From: Verrucomicrobiota bacterium
GTDB taxonomy: Bacteria; Verrucomicrobiota; Verrucomicrobiia; JADLBR01
Direction of reading: 5' to 3'
Assembly (NCBI GenBank): GCA_029560585.1
Contig: JAKQKQ010000205.1
Coordinates: 1-38,663, forward strand
DNA length: 38,663 nucleotides
The translations under genes were made by a program, and so were the position numbers. Position 1 is the first letter of the stretch. Every line of letters starts with the position of its first letter. Of the stretch, positions 32,056 to 38,663 are shown piece after piece. The notes under the pieces are model-generated. The model did no database searches. It saw only the letters and a list, made by a program, of their open reading frames with translations, and had not been told where the DNA came from.

Positions 32056-32937
32056 ATGGATCTTCAGAAATACATCAAGGAAAAGGGCGCGCGGGTGGAT
32101 CGGGCACTGGATCGGCTGATCCCGAAGGAGCGGGTGAAGCCGGCGACGATCCACAAGGCGATGCGGTACAGCATTTTTGCGGGCGGGAAGCGCATGCGCC
32201 CGATACTCTGTCTCGCGGCTGGCGAGGCATGCGGGGGATCGATCGAGGACGCTATGCCCTTGGCGTGCGCGGTGGAGTGCATCCACACCTATTCGCTGAT
32301 TCACGATGATCTGCCGTGCATGGACGACGATGATTTTCGACGGGGGCGGCCGACATCGCACAAGGTTTTTGGCGAGGGCATCGCCGTTTTGGCGGGCGAC
32401 GCGCTGCTGACCATCGCGTTTGAGATGGTTGCGGGCAGCTGGGCGAAGAGCCGGTATCCGCATGCGGCGCTGATCGGGGAACTTGCGCTCGCGGCCGGGA
32501 GCCTCAATCTGATCGCTGGGCAGGTGGCGGACTTGGAGGGGGAGGGGAACCATCTGGGATTGGCGGACCTCCGATTCATCCACGAGCGGAAAACCGCGGC
32601 GCTGATCCGTTCGTCGCTGCGGCTCGGCGGGATGTCGGCCAACGCGCCGGCCGGGAGGCTGAAGGCGCTTTCGGACTTCGGATTGGCGCTGGGGCTGGCA
32701 TTTCAGATCATCGACGACATTCTGGACGTGACGCAGACGTCCGAGCATCTGGGCAAGAGCGCGGGCAAAGACGTCAAGGCGCAGAAATCGACATATCCGG
32801 CGCTGCTGGGCCTGGCCGGCGCGCAGAGGGAGGCGGATCGCTGGACGCGGCGGGCGCTGGAGGCGCTGAAGCCCTTTGGTGGCCGAGGTGGGACGCTGCG
32901 GGCCATCGCCGACCACCTGCTCAAGCGAACGAACTGA
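32056..32937 (+). CDS. Polyprenyl (farnesyl/geranylgeranyl) diphosphate synthase
   Basis: 293 residues, typical for IspA-type short-chain enzymes. GGKRMRP, the first Asp-rich motif DDLPCMDDDD (84-93) with the two-residue insertion of bacterial FPP synthases, and the second motif DDILD (220-224) are present. It condenses isopentenyl diphosphate with allylic diphosphates to C15 or C20 in the cytoplasm. The ATG at 32056 is chosen for the AGAGAGAGGGA ribosome-binding site. It is first of eight closely spaced genes on the plus strand. IspA is the closest symbol, but product length is not certain. Confidence 0.92.
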   Translation: MDLQKYIKEKGARVDRALDRLIPKERVKPATIHKAMRYSIFAGGKRMRPILCLAAGEACGGSIEDAMPLACAVECIHTYSLIHDDLPCMDDDDFRRGRPTSHKVFGEGIAVLAGDALLTIAFEMVAGSWAKSRYPHAALIGELALAAGSLNLIAGQVADLEGEGNHLGLADLRFIHERKTAALIRSSLRLGGMSANAPAGRLKALSDFGLALGLAFQIIDDILDVTQTSEHLGKSAGKDVKAQKSTYPALLGLAGAQREADRWTRRALEALKPFGGRGGTLRAIADHLLKRTN

Positions 32938-32941
32938 GCGC

Positions 32942-33565
32942 ATGGAAGAGAAGCTGGAGCTTTTTCCGGCACTTCAGGCGGCGGGGTGGATCCAGCACGT
33001 ATTCACGACGCGCGGATGCACGCCCGCGTTGGTCCGCCATGCCGGGGAGGAGGCGCTGTTGGCGGCCTTGCCGATCGCGGGGCGCGAGTGGCGCTTCGCC
33101 GAGCAGGTGCATGGCAATGGCGTGGCGCTTGTGGGACGCAGTTCGCCGCGGGTGACCCCCGGAGTCGACGCGCTCTGCACGGGAGAAGCGGGCGTGGTGT
33201 TGGGGGTATCGGTGGCGGACTGCTGCGCGGTTTTCGTGGTGGATGCCGCGCGCCGGGCGATCGGACTTGCGCATTCGGGAAGGCGTGGCACCGAACTCAA
33301 TGTCCTGGGCGCGCTGGTCGGGGAAATGGGGCGGGCCTTTGGAACAAGGCCGGGGGACGTGCTGGTGCAATTGAGCCCGTGCATCCGACCGCCGCATTAT
33401 GATGTGGATTTTGCGGCGATGATCCGCCGGCAGGCGGAGGAGCTGGGCGTTGCCGCGTGCCACGATTGTGGCGTGTGCACGGCCTCGCGGCTTGACCGTT
33501 ATTACTCGTACCGGGCCGAGAAGGGCAACACGGGCCGGATGCTGGCGGCATTGGGGATTCTCTAA
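32942..33565 (+). CDS. pgeF: PgeF/YfiH-family protein (laccase-domain, DUF152)
   Basis: 207 residues from the ATG at 32942, four bases after the prenyl-synthase stop. Family motifs: EQVHGNGV, VGVSVADCCAV-like (GVSVADCCAV) with the metal-binding Cys, LAHSGRRGTELN (commonly AHAGWRGT) and SPCIRPPHYDVD. Proteins of this family have been called polyphenol oxidase, purine nucleoside phosphorylase and peptidoglycan editing factor. Which applies here is open. It is slightly shorter than E. coli YfiH. Confidence 0.88.
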   Translation: MEEKLELFPALQAAGWIQHVFTTRGCTPALVRHAGEEALLAALPIAGREWRFAEQVHGNGVALVGRSSPRVTPGVDALCTGEAGVVLGVSVADCCAVFVVDAARRAIGLAHSGRRGTELNVLGALVGEMGRAFGTRPGDVLVQLSPCIRPPHYDVDFAAMIRRQAEELGVAACHDCGVCTASRLDRYYSYRAEKGNTGRMLAALGIL

Positions 33566-33569
33566 GGCC

Positions 33570-34796
33570 ATGGCAGAGCGCGTCGTTGTGACCGGGGTGG
33601 GTGGGATCCTGCCGATGGGCGGGGACAGGAAGTCCCTGATGTCGGCGCTGCGGGCGGGGCGATCGGGGATCGGGCCGCTGACCCGATTTGATCCCGGGCC
33701 GTTTCGCGTGAGGCTGGCCGGGCAAGTGGACGATTTTGAGCCCGAGCGGTGGATCGCGCGGCATCGGCTCAAACGGATGGACCGGTGCGCGCAATTCGCC
33801 GTGGTGGCGTGCCGGCTGGCATTTGAGGACGCGAGATTGGAGGTGGGAGGCGGGTTGTTGCGGGCGCGCTGGGGGGTGTCGTGCGGGACCGCGCTGGGGG
33901 GATTCGCGCAGGCCGAGGCGCAGCACGCGCGTTTTCTGGAGAGAGGGCTCGGGGGCGTGACGCCTTCGTTGGCATTGCAGGTATTCGGCGCGGCCGCGCA
34001 CAGCCAGGTCGCGATCGAATTCGGGCTGGCGGGATACTCCATCACGAATTCGAACAGCTGTGCCGCGGGCGCGGTGGCCGTGGGCGAGGCGTTCCGGGCG
34101 ATCCGCGAGGGTCGGTGCGATCTGATGGTGGCCGTCGGGGCAGAGGCGCCGCTGGCGCCGCTGACGTTCGGGGCATTCGAGTTATTGGATACGATGTGCC
34201 CGGAGGGGTTTTTCCCGTTCGACGTGCGCCGCGGGGGATTCGTGATGGGCGAGGGTTCGATGGCGCTCGTGTGCGAGTCGCGGTCGCACGCGGAGGCGCG
34301 TGGGGCGGAACCGATCGCGGAGATCCTCGGCTATGCCCTGAACAACGATGCGTACCACATGTCGTCGCCAAGGCCGGACCGGGAGACGATCGCGGCATGC
34401 ATGAGGGCGGCGCTGGCCTCGGCCAACGTGGCGCCGGAGGAGATCGGATACCTGAACGCGCACGCCAGCGGGACGAAGCTCAATGATGCGACGGAGTGCG
34501 CGGCGATCCGGGATGTGTTTGGCGCGCACGCGCAAAGACTCACGGTGAGTGGGACGAAGCCCTTCCACGGGCATTCGCTGGGGGCAGTCGGGGCGGTGGA
34601 GTCGGCAATCTGCTGCCTGGCGCTGCACCAGGGATGGTTGCCCCCGACGATCAATCTGGAGCAACAGGATCCGGCCTGCGACCTGTATTGCATTCCGCGC
34701 GTCGGCGTGGAACGGCGGGTGGATCGGATCATGAAGGACTCTTTTGGTTTCGGGGGCATCAACGCGTGCCTTGTGTTTGGGAGGGCGGGGGGATGA
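33570..34796 (+). CDS. Beta-ketoacyl synthase (KAS II/type II PKS KS-like)
   Basis: 408 residues, the length of FabF. The Cys-His-His triad is intact: C164 (NSNSCAAGA), H298 (NAHASGTKLND) and H335 (PFHGHSLGAVG). The motif variants HASGTKLND and GHSLGAVGAVE are closer to type II polyketide or aryl-polyene ketosynthases than to housekeeping FabF (HGTSTPLND, TGHTLGA). No acyl carrier protein gene is adjacent. It starts 4 nt after the PgeF stop and overlaps the next gene by 4 bp. It probably makes a specialised acyl chain, though a FabF role cannot be excluded. Confidence 0.88.
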   Translation: MAERVVVTGVGGILPMGGDRKSLMSALRAGRSGIGPLTRFDPGPFRVRLAGQVDDFEPERWIARHRLKRMDRCAQFAVVACRLAFEDARLEVGGGLLRARWGVSCGTALGGFAQAEAQHARFLERGLGGVTPSLALQVFGAAAHSQVAIEFGLAGYSITNSNSCAAGAVAVGEAFRAIREGRCDLMVAVGAEAPLAPLTFGAFELLDTMCPEGFFPFDVRRGGFVMGEGSMALVCESRSHAEARGAEPIAEILGYALNNDAYHMSSPRPDRETIAACMRAALASANVAPEEIGYLNAHASGTKLNDATECAAIRDVFGAHAQRLTVSGTKPFHGHSLGAVGAVESAICCLALHQGWLPPTINLEQQDPACDLYCIPRVGVERRVDRIMKDSFGFGGINACLVFGRAGG

Positions 34797-35500
34797 GGGA
34801 GCGCCGGGGGCTGAGCGCCGAGCGCCGGTATTGTGCCGCGCTGTGTGCTTTGCTGGTGGGATCGATCGCGCAGGGCTCGATCCAGTGGGAAACGACGCGG
34901 CAGACACTGCGGCCGAAGCGTGGCGAGGCGACCGTGCGCACGGCATTTCGCTTCATCAATCGGGGCGCGCCGGTGAGGGTGAGGCACATTTCGACCTCGT
35001 GTGGCTGCACGGAGGCGAAGCTGGATGATCGCGAGCTGGGGTCGGGCGAGGCCGGTGAACTGACGGTGGTGTTTCGCATCGAATCGCAGCGCGGCGTGCT
35101 GCGGAAGTACATCCGGGTCGAGACGGACGATCCGTCCCGACGCGTGGAAGAACTGATGCTGGTGGTGGAAATACCGGAGACGGTGTGGGTGGCGCCGCGT
35201 TTTGTCTGGTGGGAGGGGCGGGGCGAGCGCGGGGCAAGGTCTTTTTGGGTCGATGCGGTTGGCGACGTGGGGATCAAGTCGGTTCGGGCGACGGCCACCA
35301 AGTCCGAGTGGGGCGTGGGTGTCAAGGCCGAGAGGGATGGGCTGCGCTATCGCGTCGACCTGCGACCGCCCGACAATACCCTGGAGGGATCGACGGTGGT
35401 GGCGATCTCCGTTGGGCTGAAGGATGGGGATACTGTCTCGCTGCCGGTATTCGCGAGGGTGTTTGGGGCGCGGCATGATGGGGGGGGGCGGGCACCGTGA
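34793..35500 (+). CDS. Exported DUF1573-domain protein
   Basis: 235 residues beginning at an ATGA overlap with the ketosynthase gene. A signal peptide is probable (RRYCAALCALLVGSIAQGS). The DUF1573 signature is FRFINRGAPVRVRHISTSCGCTEAKLD followed by GELTVVFRIESQRGVLRKYIRVETDD, an Ig-like fold with the CGC cysteine motif. The biochemical role is unknown. The family is frequent in PVC and Bacteroidota envelopes, often beside rhodanese and MauE-like genes, as here. Confidence 0.85.
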   Translation: MRERRGLSAERRYCAALCALLVGSIAQGSIQWETTRQTLRPKRGEATVRTAFRFINRGAPVRVRHISTSCGCTEAKLDDRELGSGEAGELTVVFRIESQRGVLRKYIRVETDDPSRRVEELMLVVEIPETVWVAPRFVWWEGRGERGARSFWVDAVGDVGIKSVRATATKSEWGVGVKAERDGLRYRVDLRPPDNTLEGSTVVAISVGLKDGDTVSLPVFARVFGARHDGGGRAP

Positions 35501-35964
35501 GGGCGCCGGTCCGACATCTGGCGGTCGCGCTCGCGGGGTCGGTGGCCCTGGCGGGCATCGCTGTGGTGGGCGCCGCGGGATCGCTCTGGCTGAATCGGGG
35601 ACTGCCCGCCGTGCGGCTCGCGTGCGCGGACGTGGGCGGGATAAGTCCGCGGGATGCGATGGCGCTGGTGCCGGCCGGAGTGCTGTGGGTGGATGCGCGA
35701 TTGGAGCGCGACCATGAGGTGGGGCATTTGGCGGGGGCGGTGTGCGTCAACGAGATGAACTGGGAGGCGCAGGTGTCCGCACTGGTCTTCGCGTGGCGGC
35801 CGGCGATGCGCGTGGTGGTGTACGCGGACCGGGGCGACGCGGGCGCGGCGCGGCGCGTGGCAGCGCTGGTGCGCGTGGCGATCGGCCTTCGGGACGTGGT
35901 GTTCCTCGATGGCAACTGGCGAGATCTGGGTGCAGCTTTTGGCATTGACGGGGGTGCGCCATGA
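35497..35964 (+). CDS. Membrane-anchored rhodanese-like protein lacking the catalytic Cys
   Basis: 155 residues from a GTG overlapping the DUF1573 stop (GTGA). The N-terminal helix HLAVALAGSVALAGIAVVGAAG looks like a membrane anchor. The rhodanese domain shows LWVDARLERDHEVGHLAGAVCVN. The active-site loop reads VVYADRGDAGAARRVAAL, where the usual Cys after VVYx is replaced by Asp. It should therefore not transfer sulfur in the normal way and may bind a partner or ligand. Confidence 0.82.
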   Translation: MRAPVRHLAVALAGSVALAGIAVVGAAGSLWLNRGLPAVRLACADVGGISPRDAMALVPAGVLWVDARLERDHEVGHLAGAVCVNEMNWEAQVSALVFAWRPAMRVVVYADRGDAGAARRVAALVRVAIGLRDVVFLDGNWRDLGAAFGIDGGAP

Positions 35965-36395
35965 GGCTGGCGGCTGTCGGGTGCCGGTGGTTGCTGGGGG
36001 CGCTATTCCTCGTTGCCGGGTGCGCGAAGGCGCTGGATCCGGGAGGATTCGTTCGCGACATCGATGGTTATCGGATGTTGGAGGGTCCGCTGCTGGTGGG
36101 GGCCGCGTTCTTTATCCCGTTCTTCGAGGTGGCGGTCGGAACGGCGCTGGTTTTGCGGTGGCCGTATCGGGGGGCGGTGCTGGCGGCCGGTGGGATGCTG
36201 ACGATGTTCTTGGTGGCGTTGGTGCAGGCGTGGGCACGCGGGCTCGACATCAACTGCGGATGTTTCGGGGATGGTCCGGGGCTGTTTGGGTACCCGTGGT
36301 GGGTGGCCCGTGACGCCGCAATGCTGTTGGCCTGCGCCGTGTGCTGGACAGAGGCGACGAAGGGCCCCGGCCCGGATGAAGGGGGTGCGCGGTGA
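35961..36395 (+). CDS. MauE/DoxX-like redox-associated membrane protein
   Basis: 144 residues with four predicted membrane helices (WLLGALFLVAGCAKALDP; LLVGAAFFIPFFEVAVGTALVL; AVLAAGGMLTMFLVALVQAWA; AAMLLACAVCW). AGCAKALDPGGF and the INCGCFG motif are characteristic of MauE-type proteins, which support disulfide or cofactor chemistry across the membrane. The ATG overlaps the rhodanese-like stop by 4 bp. Confidence 0.86.
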   Translation: MRLAAVGCRWLLGALFLVAGCAKALDPGGFVRDIDGYRMLEGPLLVGAAFFIPFFEVAVGTALVLRWPYRGAVLAAGGMLTMFLVALVQAWARGLDINCGCFGDGPGLFGYPWWVARDAAMLLACAVCWTEATKGPGPDEGGAR

Positions 36396-37171
36396 GGGCG
36401 TTCGGCGGGAGGATGCTGGCGTTCTTCTCGTTGTTGCTACCGGGGCCCCGGGCGTTTGGGGCATGGGTGGCGAAGCCGCCGAGGGTCGCCATCGATGGGA
36501 GCGGGGGTCTCGTGATTTTCGAGCGGGACTTCAAATCGGGCGGGGTGAGCGTGACGGTGCGCGTGGCCGCGTTTGATGATCGGCGGCACACGTTGCGGGT
36601 GGTGGATAATCCGGCGAGTGCCCGGGTCACGCTGGCGGATGCCATGCGCCGGGCGGGATGCGATGCCGGGGTCAACGGCGGGTTCTTCCACGCGGACTGG
36701 ACGCCGCTGGGCCTGTTGGTGAGTGCCGGCCGACTGATCCATCCGATGGAGCGGGCGAAGCTTTTGAGCGGCGTGTTGGCCGTGACCCGCGAGAGACCGC
36801 TGTTGCTGAGGTATGCGGAGTACCGACTGGGTCCCCAGACGCGGGATGGGCTGCAGGCAGGCCCATTTCTAGTGGATCGCGGCACTGCCGTTTTCGGACT
36901 GAAGAACCGCAGGCGCGAGCGGAGGACCGCGGTGGCGACGGATGGACATCATCGCTGGGCGATCATTGCAACTGGGCCCGTGGGCCTATCGGATCTTGCG
37001 GCAATCCTCGCGGGCGATGAGAGTGCGGCGGGATTCAAGGTGGCAAGGGCGTTGAATCTCGACGGCGGATCATCGACGGCGTTTTGGGCGGTCGGGGCCG
37101 AGGGGATCGGTTGCGCGGAGGTGGGATTTGTTCGGAATTTTGTGGCGGTCGTGAAGAGGGAGAAACCGTGA
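36392..37171 (+). CDS. Phosphodiester glycosidase (NAGPA-domain) family protein
   Basis: 259 residues from a GTG overlapping the MauE-like stop. Family motifs: GVNGGFF (93-99), LQAGPFLV, RRTAVATDG and LNLDGGSSTAF. The family includes the uncovering enzyme that removes GlcNAc from phosphodiester-linked sugars, plus bacterial sporulation and envelope homologues. An N-terminal hydrophobic stretch (MLAFFSLLLPGPRAFGAW) suggests export. It may trim a glycosyl phosphodiester on an envelope polymer; this is inference. Confidence 0.88.
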   Translation: MRAFGGRMLAFFSLLLPGPRAFGAWVAKPPRVAIDGSGGLVIFERDFKSGGVSVTVRVAAFDDRRHTLRVVDNPASARVTLADAMRRAGCDAGVNGGFFHADWTPLGLLVSAGRLIHPMERAKLLSGVLAVTRERPLLLRYAEYRLGPQTRDGLQAGPFLVDRGTAVFGLKNRRRERRTAVATDGHHRWAIIATGPVGLSDLAAILAGDESAAGFKVARALNLDGGSSTAFWAVGAEGIGCAEVGFVRNFVAVVKREKP

Positions 37172-38208
37172 GGGCGGGACCGGGCTTATACCTTGGCATC
37201 CTATTGGCAGCGCGGGCAGTGGCGGGCGACAATGCCATTCCCACAGTGGCGGACATCCGGGCAGCGGGGGCGTATTCCGTGGGGCAACGGGGCACCTGCC
37301 TGCTCGTGATCCAAGGCGGCAAGACGATCTGGGAGGAGTACACGGGGGGGTCGAGCGAGACAGAGACGAACAAGATCTACAGCGGGACGAAGGCCTTCTG
37401 GAATCTCGCGGCTCTGGCGGCGGAGGAGGACGGGCTCCTGACCCTGAACGAGGCCGCGGCGGACACGGTGACGGAGTGGCGGGGGGACGATCAGAGGGCC
37501 AGGATCACCATCCGGCAATTGCTGGACTTCAGCAGCGGGTTGGATCCGACGTTCTATTTGCATCGCGAGGGGCTCAAAGATCGGGACACGACCGCGATCG
37601 GCAGGGCCCTCGTGGCGGGACCCGGGAGAGAGTTCATCTATGGCCCGTGCTCGCTGCAGGTTTTCCACGCCATCCTGAAAAGGAAGCTGGCTGCTCGTGG
37701 CGAGACGCCGACGCGGTATCTGGAGAGGCGCGTGCTGGTGCCACTGGGATTGGGGCCGCAGCGCTATCTGCCGGACGGAGCGGGAAACCCATTGCTGGCG
37801 TCCGGGTTCATGCTCAGCGCGAGGCAGTGGGCGGAACTGGGCAAGCTCCTGTTGCGCGGCGGCGAACCGGTCTTGCACCAGGCTGCGTTGAAGGACCGAT
37901 TTCGCGGCAGCCGGGCAAACAGGGCGTTCGGTCTGGGCCTGTGGAACAATGGATCGGTGGGAGGTCTGGGCAGCCTATTCAAGGGTTCTGTTGACATCGA
38001 GGAGATGCTCGAGGCGGATTGGAAGAAGCAGCGGTGGGATGGGGTGTTCCTGTGCCGTTCTGCGCCGCCCGATCTGTTTGCGTCGATCGGTTCGGCGGGG
38101 CAGCGATTGTACGTTGTCCCATCGCTGGATCTGGTGGTGGTGAGGATGGGTAAAGGCGCGAAGTTCTCTGACCCGGAGTTTCTGAAGCGTCTTTTCCCGG
38201 GGCGATGA
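37168..38208 (+). CDS. Serine hydrolase of the beta-lactamase/DD-peptidase fold
   Basis: 346 residues from a GTG overlapping the previous stop by 4 bp. A signal peptide is likely (LYLGILLAARAVAG). S72-G-T-K75 is the SxxK nucleophile motif. LLDFSSGLDP (118-127) matches the LLTHTSGL segment of class C-like esterases. The second motif is Y158-G-P instead of Y-x-N, and no clear KTG is seen, which fits an esterase rather than a true beta-lactamase. It is the last gene of the operon and is followed by a truncated repeat. Confidence 0.86.
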   Translation: MRAGPGLYLGILLAARAVAGDNAIPTVADIRAAGAYSVGQRGTCLLVIQGGKTIWEEYTGGSSETETNKIYSGTKAFWNLAALAAEEDGLLTLNEAAADTVTEWRGDDQRARITIRQLLDFSSGLDPTFYLHREGLKDRDTTAIGRALVAGPGREFIYGPCSLQVFHAILKRKLAARGETPTRYLERRVLVPLGLGPQRYLPDGAGNPLLASGFMLSARQWAELGKLLLRGGEPVLHQAALKDRFRGSRANRAFGLGLWNNGSVGGLGSLFKGSVDIEEMLEADWKKQRWDGVFLCRSAPPDLFASIGSAGQRLYVVPSLDLVVVRMGKGAKFSDPEFLKRLFPGR

Positions 38209-38663
38209 TCGGGGCCGTTTTCGACGCGGTGGCCGAGTGAAGCGGCGACGCCGCCGCACTCCAAAACGCGAGGGGCGGGATTTTTTTGGAGTGCGGCGCG
38301 CAAACGCGCCGCTTTGGCCGTTCGTCCGGCACAGCCCAAGCGGTGGCGCGGGCAATTCTGCCCGCGACGGCGGCCAAGGCACGCGGCGGCAGGCAGGATT
38401 GCCCGCGTCACGGCAGCGGGAGTTCTTGAGTCATCGTGCCCCCGCGGACGGGGCGCAACCGGGGGTGAAAAAGAGACGTGGGAGCGCGCTTGCGCGCGAT
38501 TCGCGCACGGGATCGCCTGCAAGCTGAATCGCGCCAACGCAGTTGAGAAAGTGAACTTAGGCGAACTTAGGCGGCAATACGCTTAAAGGCAGTGGGTTGC
38601 GCGAGTGTTCGGCAAGAACGGCTAGTTGAGACAAAAAGGGGGATTTGGGGCGGAATGACAAGC
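38209..38663. repeat. Right-end intergenic region with partial dispersed repeat, copy D
   Basis: No gene was recognised. From about 38210 the bases GGGGCCGTTTTCGACGCGGTGGC recall the left arm of copies B and C (here GCCGTTTTCGACGCGGTGGC). The segment at about 38240-38345, with the hairpin GCGGCGCG-CAAA-CGCGCCGC, matches the nested module of copy A. It then continues into unrelated sequence with a REP-like repeat at 38481-38502. The right arm of the element is missing. Confidence 0.65.
38481..38502 (+). repeat. REP-like 22-bp palindromic repeat, copy 2
   Basis: Exact reverse complement of 20940-20961, containing GCGCGC-TT-GCGCGC. The flanks are not shared, so only this core is repeated. Confidence 0.55.

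Noticed and set aside
1-38663. CRISPR array, tRNA or rRNA genes
   Set aside because: No regularly spaced direct repeats, cloverleaf-like sequences or conserved rRNA stretches were seen on reading.

Overview
The window is about 38.7 kb of high-GC bacterial DNA (roughly 65% G+C by eye). It is dense with carbohydrate-scavenging and secreted hydrolase genes: GH29 fucosidase, Gfo/Idh/MocA dehydrogenase, AP-endonuclease-like sugar isomerase, LacI- and XylR-type regulators, ceramidase-like protein, UroD-like protein and a Tat-exported FucI-like protein. An LL-diaminopimelate aminotransferase and several intergenic palindromic repeats are also present. This mix is typical of the PVC group (Verrucomicrobiota/Planctomycetota-like) and related environmental lineages. 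That assignment is an inference, because no rRNA or other phylogenetic marker lies in the window. No tRNA, rRNA or CRISPR array was seen.

Layout. (1) 1-3.9 kb: 3' end of ilvD, a sulfotransferase, a LacI-family regulator and a XylR-type regulator. (2) 4.3-8.2 kb: a sugar dehydrogenase/isomerase pair on the minus strand, divergent from a PIG-L deacetylase plus NagB-like pair. (3) 8.4-12.9 kb: an exported leucine-rich-repeat protein, a cupin, a two-domain rhodanese and an AraC regulator. (4) 12.9-16.2 kb: an operon of GH29 fucosidase, UroD-like protein and rhamnose mutarotase, facing the AraC regulator. (5) 16.7-22.6 kb: four exported enzymes (alpha/beta hydrolase, nitrilase-fold, ceramidase-like, Tat-exported sugar isomerase-like). 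(6) 22.8-25.8 kb: a His/Tyr-rich small exported protein, panC, dapL and an unassigned ORF. (7) 25.9-30.7 kb: an esterase followed by an integron-type gene-cassette array. (8) 30.7-32.0 kb: about 1.4 kb without a convincing gene, holding a strong promoter and dispersed repeats. (9) 32.0-38.2 kb: a tightly overlapping eight-gene operon (prenyl synthase, PgeF, ketoacyl synthase, DUF1573, Cys-less rhodanese, MauE-like, phosphodiester glycosidase, serine hydrolase). (10) A truncated dispersed repeat at the right end.

The most notable feature is the cassette array at 26830-30678. Three cassettes, all read on the minus strand, carry a membrane protein, a PhzF-like enzyme and a toxin-antitoxin pair. 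Each ends in its own attC site. In each, the first bases of the cassette are the exact complement of its own attC R'' box. Two of the attC sites show the paired extrahelical bases expected of integron recombination sites. An IS1182-like element sits exactly at the GTT crossover triplet of the middle attC, flanked by a 3-bp AAC repeat. No integron integrase gene is in the window, so this is either the end of a larger integron or an integrase-less cassette cluster.

A second theme is a family of dispersed palindromic elements (three clear copies plus one partial). They have 17-bp inverted arms, variable loops and ends built on GCTAGCCAG. They lie between genes, and in two cases the stop codon of the neighbouring gene falls inside the terminal CTAG.
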